A stretch of DNA of 16,772 nucleotides, from positions 1-16,772 of the forward strand of contig JAGYMR010000037.1 of assembly GCA_018400515.1 (NCBI GenBank). The letters run 5' to 3'. Under the pieces are notes generated by a model. It was not told where the DNA came from. It did no database searches and worked only from the letters and a program-made list of their open reading frames with translations. The position numbers and the translations under genes are program-made. This document shows, piece by piece, positions 1-6,128 of the stretch; position 1 is the stretch's first letter, and the number at the start of each line of letters is the position of its first letter. This DNA is from Tangfeifania sp. (GTDB lineage: Bacteria; Bacteroidota; Bacteroidia; Bacteroidales; Prolixibacteraceae).

Positions 1-2056
1 CCAGGTCGTAGGGCGTATAGGGGAGTCCCCCTACAAACCGCCACCGGATGCCGGCCCGCCAGCCTTTGTTTAACTCTTTTGTGGTCGTAAGGTTCAGCAG
101 GTGTTTCGAATCCCAGTTGGTGGCAACATAATCACCCGAGGGATCCAGGAATTCACTCCTCACCAGGGTGTAAGACATGTTAAAATTAAACCCGTTGGGG
201 GAATTGATCCGCGCTTGAAATTCAGCACCGTACGCCCGGCCTTCAGATTCCGAAACCACCGCTTCATCGCCCACAACGCCAAAATCAGCTCCCTTGTTGG
301 CCAGGCTGATCCGGTCTTTTACGGAGAATGGGTAATCGGCGTATCCTTTCCAGAATCCTTCAAGGTTGAACAAAACGGTCTTTTGGGGCCGGAACTCAAG
401 CCCTCCGATGAGGTGATTCACTGAAATGTATTTCAAATTGTTTTCCTTGTTTATCAAGACACCGTCCTGCTTGAATCCCAGGGAGGTGTAAGGCGGTAAC
501 TGGTAATACCTGCCGGTATTGAAATTGAGGCTCCACCGCGGGGTCAAATTGTAAGAGGCTGAAAACCGGGGAGAAAACTGCTCGAACAGGTTGTTCATGC
601 TTTGTGAATAATTGTTGGCATCAGCCCTTATTCCCAGCGAAAGGGATAACCGTTCGTTGAAAAAGTTTTTACTTGCCTGGGCAAAAACAGCCCATTTCAC
701 CAGGTTTAATCCGGTATTATAGTCAATATTCAGAATTTCATCGTTGTAAAAACGCTGCTGTTCGGTGCTGTTTTTATAAGTCACCAAATCGAGGTTCCCT
801 CCGAAATTGACCTTGTATCCGTTGAAGCGGGAGGTGTTTTCAAACCGCAATTTGTTTTCGATCTCCTGCGAATCGTAATCCAGGATTTTATTCTCTTCCG
901 AGCTGTCGTCGTTTTCAAAATATTTGTAAGCGCCGTTGTTCAGGTGGCTTCGACTCACTACCAGTGTCTGGTAGCTTTTCTCCCTGAAATGTTTGTAAAC
1001 CGCTCCCAGTGTGTAGTTCCACTGTTCATTCACCGGAATTTGGCTGAGGATGAACCGTTGCTGTTCATCCGGGTCTTCAATGCCCAGGTTCAGATCAAAC
1101 ACATCGATGGCGCCCAGGCCGATAAAGGTGAGTTCGTTCTTTTTATCAAAACGGGTACGCACCTTAAACTGGGTATCCGTAAAGTTGGGGAGGAACGGCA
1201 GTTCGAGCACACTGAATAAGAATTGCAGGTAGGAACGGCGGGCAGAGAAGATGAAGGTCGTTTTTTCCCCGAGGGGGCCATCGAGTGTTGCGGCCACTTC
1301 GGAAGCTCCCAGGGTTCCCTGGAATTTCAGTTTATCATTGTTCCCGTCCACCTGAAAAAATTCAAGCACACCGCTGAGCGCGTTACCCCGGCTGGAGGGA
1401 AATGCACCCGAGTAGTAGTTGACCTCGCGTAAAAAGTCGGCATTGATGATCCCCACCGGTCCCCCGGAAGCGCCCTGGGTGGAAAAATGGTTGATGAAAG
1501 GTACTTCCACCCCGTCGAGGTAAAAACGGGTTTCCGACGGGCCACCTCCGCGGATGATGACATCGTTCCGGTAGGCGGGTGTCGACTGCACCCCGGGAAA
1601 AGATTGAATGACTTTGGAAATATCCCGGTTGGCTCCCGGACTTTTTTCAATCTCTCCAATTCCGATGGTCCGGAGAGAAACGGGACTTTCCACAGGTTTG
1701 CGGAAGGGGGAGGCTGTGACAGTGACCTCCTCGATTTGTTCCTTCTGCTCCTCCATCCGGATCTCAACAAAATTGGTGTTGGCCACACTTACTTCGATTT
1801 CGGGTGAAACAGCCCTTTGATACCCCACAAAGGAGGCTTCCACCCTTACAAAACCCGGTTCCAGACCAGTGATCTGGAAATTTCCGTCCATGTCGGTGAT
1901 GGTCCCTGTGGTCGTGCCCGCAACCACCACGTTCACAAAGGGAAGTGGTTCATTGTTGGCGACATCAACCACGCGTCCTTTCAATGACGCTTTTTGTCCA
2001 AAAAGGGAGAGGGGCAGCAGAAAAATCAGCAGGACTATTGAATGTATTGTTTTCAT
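1..2056 (-). CDS. TonB-dependent receptor with N-terminal carboxypeptidase-like domain (C-terminus cut by window edge)
   Basis: Outer-membrane TonB-dependent transporter; substrate unknown. Reading the minus strand from the ATG at 2056 stays open to the left edge, giving 685 residues with no frameshift. Residues 1-20 are a signal peptide (MKTIHSIVLLIFLLPLSLFG). About 22-105 is a carboxypeptidase-D-regulatory-like beta domain (GRVVDVANNEPLPFVNV, then TDMDGNF). A TonB-box-like EEVTVTA lies at about 109-115. The plug follows (IQSFPGVQST, then VIIRGGGPSETRFYLDGVEV at 166-185). The rest is barrel-like, with alternating aromatic strands, ending in RWRFVGGLPYTPYDL. This plug resembles the roughly 800-residue Bacteroidota receptors, not the about 1000-residue SusC class, so about 100 residues are probably missing. 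A lipoprotein gene lies 143 bases upstream on the same strand. No SusD partner is visible. The family call is firm; a substrate cannot be assigned. Confidence 0.95.
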   Translation of the reverse strand, partial: MKTIHSIVLLIFLLPLSLFGQKASLKGRVVDVANNEPLPFVNVVVAGTTTGTITDMDGNFQITGLEPGFVRVEASFVGYQRAVSPEIEVSVANTNFVEIRMEEQKEQIEEVTVTASPFRKPVESPVSLRTIGIGEIEKSPGANRDISKVIQSFPGVQSTPAYRNDVIIRGGGPSETRFYLDGVEVPFINHFSTQGASGGPVGIINADFLREVNYYSGAFPSSRGNALSGVLEFFQVDGNNDKLKFQGTLGASEVAATLDGPLGEKTTFIFSARRSYLQFLFSVLELPFLPNFTDTQFKVRTRFDKKNELTFIGLGAIDVFDLNLGIEDPDEQQRFILSQIPVNEQWNYTLGAVYKHFREKSYQTLVVSRSHLNNGAYKYFENDDSSEENKILDYDSQEIENKLRFENTSRFNGYKVNFGGNLDLVTYKNSTEQQRFYNDEILNIDYNTGLNLVKWAVFAQASKNFFNERLSLSLGIRADANNYSQSMNNLFEQFSPRFSASYNLTPRWSLNFNTGRYYQLPPYTSLGFKQDGVLINKENNLKYISVNHLIGGLEFRPQKTVLFNLEGFWKGYADYPFSVKDRISLANKGADFGVVGDEAVVSESEGRAYGAEFQARINSPNGFNFNMSYTLVRSEFLDPSGDYVATNWDSKHLLNLTTTKELNKGWRAGIRWRFVGGLPYTPYDL

Positions 2057-2199
2057 AAACGGATAATCTTTTTTACAGTTTTTTGTTGAATTCCTTTAAA
2101 CGGCTTTTCAGGCTGTTCCTGCAAGCGCCGGTGATTGTTATGGTTGGCGTATGCGCCGGGAATGGTATTATTTTTTTTAATTTGTTCATTTACATTAAT

Positions 2200-2946
2200 T
2201 CACGGGGTTTGAGAGAGCCGCACAATGATTTTTTGTGCGATATGTTTGGCCGTACTCAGCGTTGTCAGGTCGGTAAAGAGTTTCCCGTTTTTACCTGTCG
2301 GGTGGCTGTGCCCGATAGGATTCAAATGGTATTCCCTTTCCGGGGCTTCCGGATCGATCCGTACCGCATATACCAGTGCCGGCTGCAGGGAGCCAAAATA
2401 ATTATTATCCCCCGGGAATTTATTGTTGGTCCAGAAGTCGTTTGAATCCCAGGCCTGGTTGATCTCCATCAGCACCCTGAATTTTTGTTTCCCGGAATAA
2501 CGGGTCCCGGTTTTCAGCTTAAAATTTTTCACCGGCGTGGCTGAAGTGAGGGCGTCCGGAACTGCTGTTTCGGGCGAAGGAATGTACAGGCCGTCGGGAG
2601 CCTGGATGTTCCTTTTATGCGCCCAGTAAGGCAGGGTGGCCGGCCGGCGGGCTTCCCCGGGTTCATCACTCCACCTGCCGGGGGCAATTTCACCATGGCC
2701 GTAAATGCCTTTTGCTACATAGTTGGTCACATAAAGGGTTTCAATGTAATTGCCCTCCAGATCTTCCGTCCAAATGGCAAAGGAGGGATGGTTGAAAGCT
2801 TCGCCTTTGTGAAATTCAATCTCCAGGTCGCGGACAATATGGTCCGGTCGGGTGTGAAGCACAACAATTTCATCGTCGATGCCGCGTTGTGAAACGCAGG
2901 CAGGCAATAACAACATGGAGATGGTAATGAATAACAAAATCTTCAT
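2200..2946 (-). CDS. Secreted lipoprotein, possibly DUF2271-like
   Basis: A 248-residue exported protein. Residues 1-16 form a hydrophobic signal ending L14-P15-A16 before C17. This is lipobox-like, though proline at -2 is not ideal, and it suggests lipid anchoring. The mature part has SFAIWTEDLEGNYIETLYVT (55-74), PATLPYWAHKRN (102-113), PDALTSATP (130-138) and GHSHPTGKNG (212-221). The order of an IWxED-GxxxxTLYVT strand, a W/R-rich middle and a DAxTSATP motif reminds me of DUF2271 periplasmic proteins, but that is recall of a motif pattern, not a search. It precedes the TonB receptor on the same strand, so the two may be co-transcribed and the lipoprotein could act with the receptor. Minus-strand TATATTGG near 2977-2984 matches TAnnTTTG with one mismatch and may be its promoter. 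The biochemical role is unknown. Confidence 0.75.
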   Translation of the reverse strand: MKILLFITISMLLLPACVSQRGIDDEIVVLHTRPDHIVRDLEIEFHKGEAFNHPSFAIWTEDLEGNYIETLYVTNYVAKGIYGHGEIAPGRWSDEPGEARRPATLPYWAHKRNIQAPDGLYIPSPETAVPDALTSATPVKNFKLKTGTRYSGKQKFRVLMEINQAWDSNDFWTNNKFPGDNNYFGSLQPALVYAVRIDPEAPEREYHLNPIGHSHPTGKNGKLFTDLTTLSTAKHIAQKIIVRLSQTP

Positions 2947-3139
2947 TGGTTTTTATTTTTTTGTCTAAAAATTTTTCCAATATACTAAACAGCCAACTAA
3001 AAAAAAAGTTGATCCGGTATTTGGAAAGAATGATCTGAAGAAAAGTGATGGGCTTTCTGCGTCTGGGATGAAGGTGTCCGTTTTTGTCCCGAGGTTCAGG
3101 GAAACACCTGCTGAATGCCGGAAAACGTGTGATTATTTA

Positions 3140-3147
3140 TATATTCG
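3140..3147 (+). promoter_or_regulatory. Possible -7 promoter element for dtd
   Basis: TATATTCG matches the Bacteroidota -7 consensus TAnnTTTG at seven of eight positions and lies 15 bases before the chosen dtd start at 3162. No convincing -33 TTG is seen. If used, it argues against any start upstream of 3162. Confidence 0.3.
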
Positions 3148-3161
3148 CAAAAAAAGATTCA

Positions 3162-3617
3162 ATGAGGGCTGTCATACAAAAAGTGTCCCGGGCTTCGGTA
3201 AGTGCCGGGGAAAAAACGCTTTCTTCCATCGGTCAGGGTTTGCTTGTTCTGTTGGGCATTGAAGATTCTGATACGGAAACGGATATTACCTGGCTGGCCA
3301 GTAAAATTGTCCGGCTTCGGATTTTTGATGATGCGGCGGGTGTTATGAACCGTTCGGTTAAGGATGTTGGCGGCGATATCATTGTAGTAAGCCAGTTTAC
3401 CCTGCATGCCAATACGCGGAAGGGGAACCGTCCTTCCTACATCCGGGCATCCAAACCGGATTTTGCCGTTCCCATGTACGAAAAATTTGTTCAAAAAACC
3501 GGGGAAGTGCTGGGAAAGAAGGTGGAAACCGGCCGCTTTGGAGCCATGATGGAGGTATCGCTGGTCAATGACGGGCCGGTGACCATCATTATTGATACAA
3601 AACAAAAGGAGTTATAG
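3162..3617 (+). CDS. dtd: D-aminoacyl-tRNA deacylase
   Basis: Cytosolic proofreading enzyme that hydrolyses D-amino acids (and glycine mischarged on tRNA-Ala) from tRNA. The 151-residue product is close to the usual 145-150. It begins MRAVIQKVSRASV, the typical Dtd N-terminus. The active-site SQFTLHA is at 77-83, with GRFGAMM at 124-130. NDGPVT at 136-141 carries the Gly-cisPro pair that gives chiral selectivity. The frame is open upstream to an ATG at 3084, but the extra 26 residues do not resemble the family and overlap a candidate promoter, so the ATG at 3162 is preferred. The MazG-like gene begins four bases after the stop, which implies one transcript. No missing catalytic residue is seen. 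Confidence 0.96.
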   Translation: MRAVIQKVSRASVSAGEKTLSSIGQGLLVLLGIEDSDTETDITWLASKIVRLRIFDDAAGVMNRSVKDVGGDIIVVSQFTLHANTRKGNRPSYIRASKPDFAVPMYEKFVQKTGEVLGKKVETGRFGAMMEVSLVNDGPVTIIIDTKQKEL

Positions 3618-3621
3618 TGCC

Positions 3622-3963
3622 ATGCAGCAAAACATGACTTTACAAGAGGCCCAGCAAAAGGTGGATCAGTGGATAAAAACGTTTGGGGTCCGCTATTTCA
3701 GTGAACTGACCAATATGGCTGTCCTTACGGAAGAGGTGGGGGAGCTGGCCAGGATTATTGCCCGTAAATACGGAGACCAGTCGTTTAAACAAGCAGATGA
3801 GAAATACCACCTGGCCGATGAAATGGCCGATGTCTTGTGGGTGCTCATCTGCCTGGCCAATCAGACCGGTGTGGATTTGAATGAAGCATTCCTGAAAAAC
3901 CTGGAAAAAAAAACCATCCGGGATAAAGAGCGGCACCGGCAAAATGAGAAGTTGCGGGAGTAA
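3622..3963 (+). CDS. MazG-like nucleotide pyrophosphohydrolase
   Basis: All-alpha NTP pyrophosphohydrolase of the single-domain MazG / dCTPase type, expected to convert (d)NTPs to the monophosphate and pyrophosphate with Mg2+. The 113-residue protein has the paired acidic motifs of the fold: EEVGE at 37-41 (E37, E38, E41) and DEMAD at 66-70 (E67, D70), spaced as usual. The basic C-terminal tail is not diagnostic. The ATG at 3622 is preferred because AAGGAG at 3605-3610 sits upstream at workable spacing; an ATG at 3592 would overlap dtd by 26 bases and add a non-conserved peptide. The gene follows dtd directly, so a quality-control pair on one transcript is likely. The preferred nucleotide cannot be told from sequence. 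Confidence 0.9.
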   Translation: MQQNMTLQEAQQKVDQWIKTFGVRYFSELTNMAVLTEEVGELARIIARKYGDQSFKQADEKYHLADEMADVLWVLICLANQTGVDLNEAFLKNLEKKTIRDKERHRQNEKLRE

Positions 3964-3972
3964 ACCGGGAAC

Positions 3973-3999
3973 AGGACTCCTGAAAACGTCCTATTTTTT
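3973..3999 (+). terminator. Weak candidate terminator after dtd-mazG
   Basis: AGGAC (3973-3977) can pair with GTCCT (3988-3992) around a 10-base loop, followed by ATTTTTT. The stem is short. The element overlaps the stop codon of the convergent polyprenyl synthase gene. Its shape and position fit an intrinsic terminator for the plus-strand transcript, but support is modest. Confidence 0.35.
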
Positions 4000-4965
4000 C
4001 CGGGTGGTAAGATAATTCATTAATTCCACGAGCGAACTCCGGGCTTCACTCCCGGGGAAAGTTTCCAGCCCGGCAATGGCTTTATTCTTAAACTCAACCA
4101 TCTTCTCCTCTGCATAGGCCACCCCTCCGCTTTCATACACCCGTTGGATTAGCTCTTCAACCATCGCCGTACTTTTGTTTTTCCTTTTTATTAACCGGAG
4201 GATGCGTTTCCTTTCGCCCAAATCAGCATTTTTCAGCATGTAAAGCAACGGAAGGGTGATCTTTTTGTCTTTAATATCATTCCCGGTGGGTTTGCCGATG
4301 ATCCCTTTTTTTTGATAATCAAAAATATCATCTTTTATCTGGAAGGCAATCCCGGCATCCTGTCCGATGTGGTACATCTTTTCCGGGATCGAGGCATCAT
4401 CAGTAACAGAAGCAGCTCCCAGGGCCATGCTGGTGGCAATGAGTGAAGCTGTTTTTTTCCGGATAATTTCAAAATAGGTTGCCTCGTCGATATCGAGTTT
4501 TCGGCTTTTCTTTACCTGCAAAATTTCCCCTTCGCTCATGTCCTGCACGGCTTTTGAGATCAAGTGAAGAAAATTGTATTTTTTGTGTTCAAGCTGAAGG
4601 AGCAGCCCTTTGGCCAGGATGTAATCCCCTACCAGCACAGCCAGCTTATTCTGCCAAAGCGCATTGATCGAAAAAGCCCCCCGGCGTTCGTACGATTCGT
4701 CTACTACGTCATCGTGCACCAGGGTGGCCGAATGGAGCAATTCAACAGAGCAGGCGGCCAGTTGTGAAAATTTATTGGTCTCCCCGTGCAGTTTGGCCGA
4801 TAAAAAGACAAACATGGGCCGGAGCTGCTTGCCTTTGGTGCGGTATAAAAAACGCAGAATGGTGCCCAGAAGGGGTACATCGCTTTTCAGCGCATTCCTG
4901 AAATAGGGCTCAAAATCCCTGAGCTCCTGTTCAATGGGCAATTTAATTTTATTTAAACGTGTCAT
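3991..4965 (-). CDS. Long-chain polyprenyl diphosphate synthase
   Basis: Trans-isoprenyl diphosphate synthase that extends an allylic diphosphate with isopentenyl diphosphate, probably to make the menaquinone side chain. The 324-residue length is normal. GKQLRP at 45-50 is the conserved substrate-binding start. The first aspartate-rich motif is DDVVDE at 85-90, and the second is DDIFDY at 212-217 with KDDIFD context. GKPTGNDIKDKK at 225-236 is the downstream conserved loop. The fifth residue before the first motif is Ala80; a small residue there is characteristic of long-chain (IspB/HepT-type) enzymes, since aromatic residues there block elongation in short-chain ones. The exact product length is not predictable. 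It is convergent with the MazG-like gene and divergent from the ArsR regulator, sharing a 172-base spacer with an inverted repeat. Confidence 0.94.
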   Translation of the reverse strand: MTRLNKIKLPIEQELRDFEPYFRNALKSDVPLLGTILRFLYRTKGKQLRPMFVFLSAKLHGETNKFSQLAACSVELLHSATLVHDDVVDESYERRGAFSINALWQNKLAVLVGDYILAKGLLLQLEHKKYNFLHLISKAVQDMSEGEILQVKKSRKLDIDEATYFEIIRKKTASLIATSMALGAASVTDDASIPEKMYHIGQDAGIAFQIKDDIFDYQKKGIIGKPTGNDIKDKKITLPLLYMLKNADLGERKRILRLIKRKNKSTAMVEELIQRVYESGGVAYAEEKMVEFKNKAIAGLETFPGSEARSSLVELMNYLTTRKK

Positions 4966-4990
4966 TGAATGACCCCCTTTTTTAAATAAA

Positions 4991-5015
4991 CAACGAACTT
5001 AGAATAAATTCGTTG
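4991..5015. repeat. Inverted repeat in the polyprenyl synthase / ArsR divergent spacer
   Basis: CAACGAA (4991-4997) and TTCGTTG (5009-5015) are perfect inverted copies separated by 11 bases. The left arm overlaps minus-strand TAAGTTCG (4994-5001), a one-mismatch match to TAnnTTTG placed about 30 bases before the polyprenyl synthase start. The position is right for an operator, perhaps for the neighbouring ArsR protein; that link is inference. Confidence 0.4.
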
Positions 5016-5106
5016 AATAATTCATGGTTTGCCGAAATTTTTTCCCGCTCCCCGGCTTCCCGGCAACTTAATTTTAAAATAAAATCGTTTTATCCTTAAA
5101 TATTTA

Positions 5107-5114
5107 TATATTTG
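5107..5114 (+). promoter_or_regulatory. -7 promoter element for the ArsR-family gene
   Basis: TATATTTG is a perfect match to the Bacteroidota -7 consensus TAnnTTTG, 23 bases before the ATG at 5138. A -33 TTG at ideal spacing is not present; only a T-rich stretch lies near 5088-5091. Confidence 0.55.
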
Positions 5115-5137
5115 CATTGTTATAAACATTTTTAAAA

Positions 5138-5440
5138 ATGGTAGAAATCAAGGAGTTAGATGAACCCCGGCTTGAAATGGCAGCCAATATGCTGAAGGCG
5201 ATTGCACATCCCATGCGGATTGCCATTCTTAAACACCTTGAAGGAGGGAAGCGGTTAACCGTTACCCAAATCCATGAACTGCTGGGAATTGAGCAGTCCA
5301 CCACCTCGCATCACCTGGGGATTTTAAGGGATAAAGGAGTGCTTTGCTCCAGCCGGGAAGGCAAAAATACCTTTTACTTTTTAAAATATGAAGTGCTGAG
5401 CCAGATCATTGATTGTCTGGAGACATGCACCTGTGAGTGA
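5138..5440 (+). CDS. ArsR-family winged-helix transcriptional regulator with Cys-rich tail
   Basis: A 100-residue DNA-binding protein. Residues 15-35 (ANMLKAIAHPMRIAILKHL) are the typical ArsR/SmtB first helices. 41-65 form the helix-turn-helix, with the recognition-helix sequence QSTTSHHLGILRDKG at 53-67. The wing is about 68-84. The classic metal motif ELCVCD in the recognition region is absent. Cysteines C70, C93, C97 and C99 are present instead, the last three in a C-terminal CLETCTCE, so metal or redox sensing through the dimer interface or tail is possible. The start at 5138 is the only ATG that gives the full fold, and it has a perfect -7 element upstream. It lies divergent from the polyprenyl synthase and 92 bases before rdgB. 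Its target and inducer are unknown. Confidence 0.92.
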   Translation: MVEIKELDEPRLEMAANMLKAIAHPMRIAILKHLEGGKRLTVTQIHELLGIEQSTTSHHLGILRDKGVLCSSREGKNTFYFLKYEVLSQIIDCLETCTCE

Positions 5441-5532
5441 AACCGTGACCGCTAAGTTATTCTTTTTTATTTTCCCTGGTTCCGTCCGTCTTTTCATATG
5501 CGTTTCATTATTTTTACCCAAAATTTGGAATA

Positions 5533-6117
5533 ATGAAGGAACTGGTTTTTGCAACGAACAATCCGCATAAACTTCATGAATTGCAGGCCCTGCTGGGAGA
5601 GGAGTTCCGGCTCAGGGGACTAAGAGACATCGGGTGCAATGAAGAGATCCCCGAAGACCAGCCCACCCTGGAGGGGAATGCACGGCAAAAAGCATTTCAT
5701 GTTTTTGAGAAATATGGGTTCCCCTGTTTTGCCGATGATACGGGTCTGGAAATCGATGCCCTGAACGGAAAACCCGGTGTATATTCCGCAAGGTATGCCG
5801 GGGAGGAGAAAGATTCCGGGGCCAACATGGATAAGGTCCTGCAGCAAATGGCCAAAATAAATCACCGGAAAGCCCGTTTTAGAACTGTCATTTCATTGGT
5901 GATTGACGGAAAGGAGAGGCAGTTTGAAGGAGTGGTGGAGGGTGAAATTACCCGGGAAAAACAAGGAACAGGAGGTTTCGGTTACGATCCCGTGTTTTTG
6001 CCGGCAGGATTTTCAAAAACATTTGCCGCCATGGATCTGGAGGAAAAAAATTCGATCAGTCACCGTGGAAGAGCCGTGCGAAAACTGGTGCATTTTTTAC
6101 AAACAACCCATTCTTAA
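5533..6117 (+). CDS. rdgB: XTP/dITP diphosphatase (RdgB/HAM1 family)
   Basis: House-cleaning pyrophosphatase that hydrolyses deaminated purine nucleotides (ITP, dITP, XTP) to monophosphates, preventing their incorporation into DNA and RNA. The 194-residue length is normal. The family signature ATNNPHKLHEL is at 7-17. The metal-binding FADDTGLEIDALNG lies at 66-79, followed by PGVYSARYAG (81-90). GGFGYDPVF (147-155) forms the substrate pocket and SHRGRAV (176-182) is the C-terminal nucleobase motif. All key residues are present. porZ starts 11 bases after the stop, so rdgB and porZ are probably co-transcribed. No perfect -7 element was found in the 92 bases upstream; TATTTTTA at 5509-5516 is the nearest match. 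Confidence 0.97.
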   Translation: MKELVFATNNPHKLHELQALLGEEFRLRGLRDIGCNEEIPEDQPTLEGNARQKAFHVFEKYGFPCFADDTGLEIDALNGKPGVYSARYAGEEKDSGANMDKVLQQMAKINHRKARFRTVISLVIDGKERQFEGVVEGEITREKQGTGGFGYDPVFLPAGFSKTFAAMDLEEKNSISHRGRAVRKLVHFLQTTHS

Positions 6118-6128
6118 GCTATCCGGCG

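Noticed and set aside
1327..1788. 153-residue open frame on the minus strand inside the TonB receptor
   Set aside because: It is in another frame of the same strand as the receptor, whose own frame is unbroken and carries clear plug motifs. The alternative product is Arg/Ser/Pro-rich without a fold signature.
2124..2160. Repeated GCGCCGG and the short GGCG-TATG-CGCC stem between the lipoprotein and TonB receptor genes
   Set aside because: The stem is only four base pairs and has no T tract on the minus strand, so it is not supported as a terminator or a repeat element.
3084..3161. Upstream start for dtd, adding 26 residues
   Set aside because: The extension does not resemble the Dtd N-terminus and covers the best -7 promoter match.
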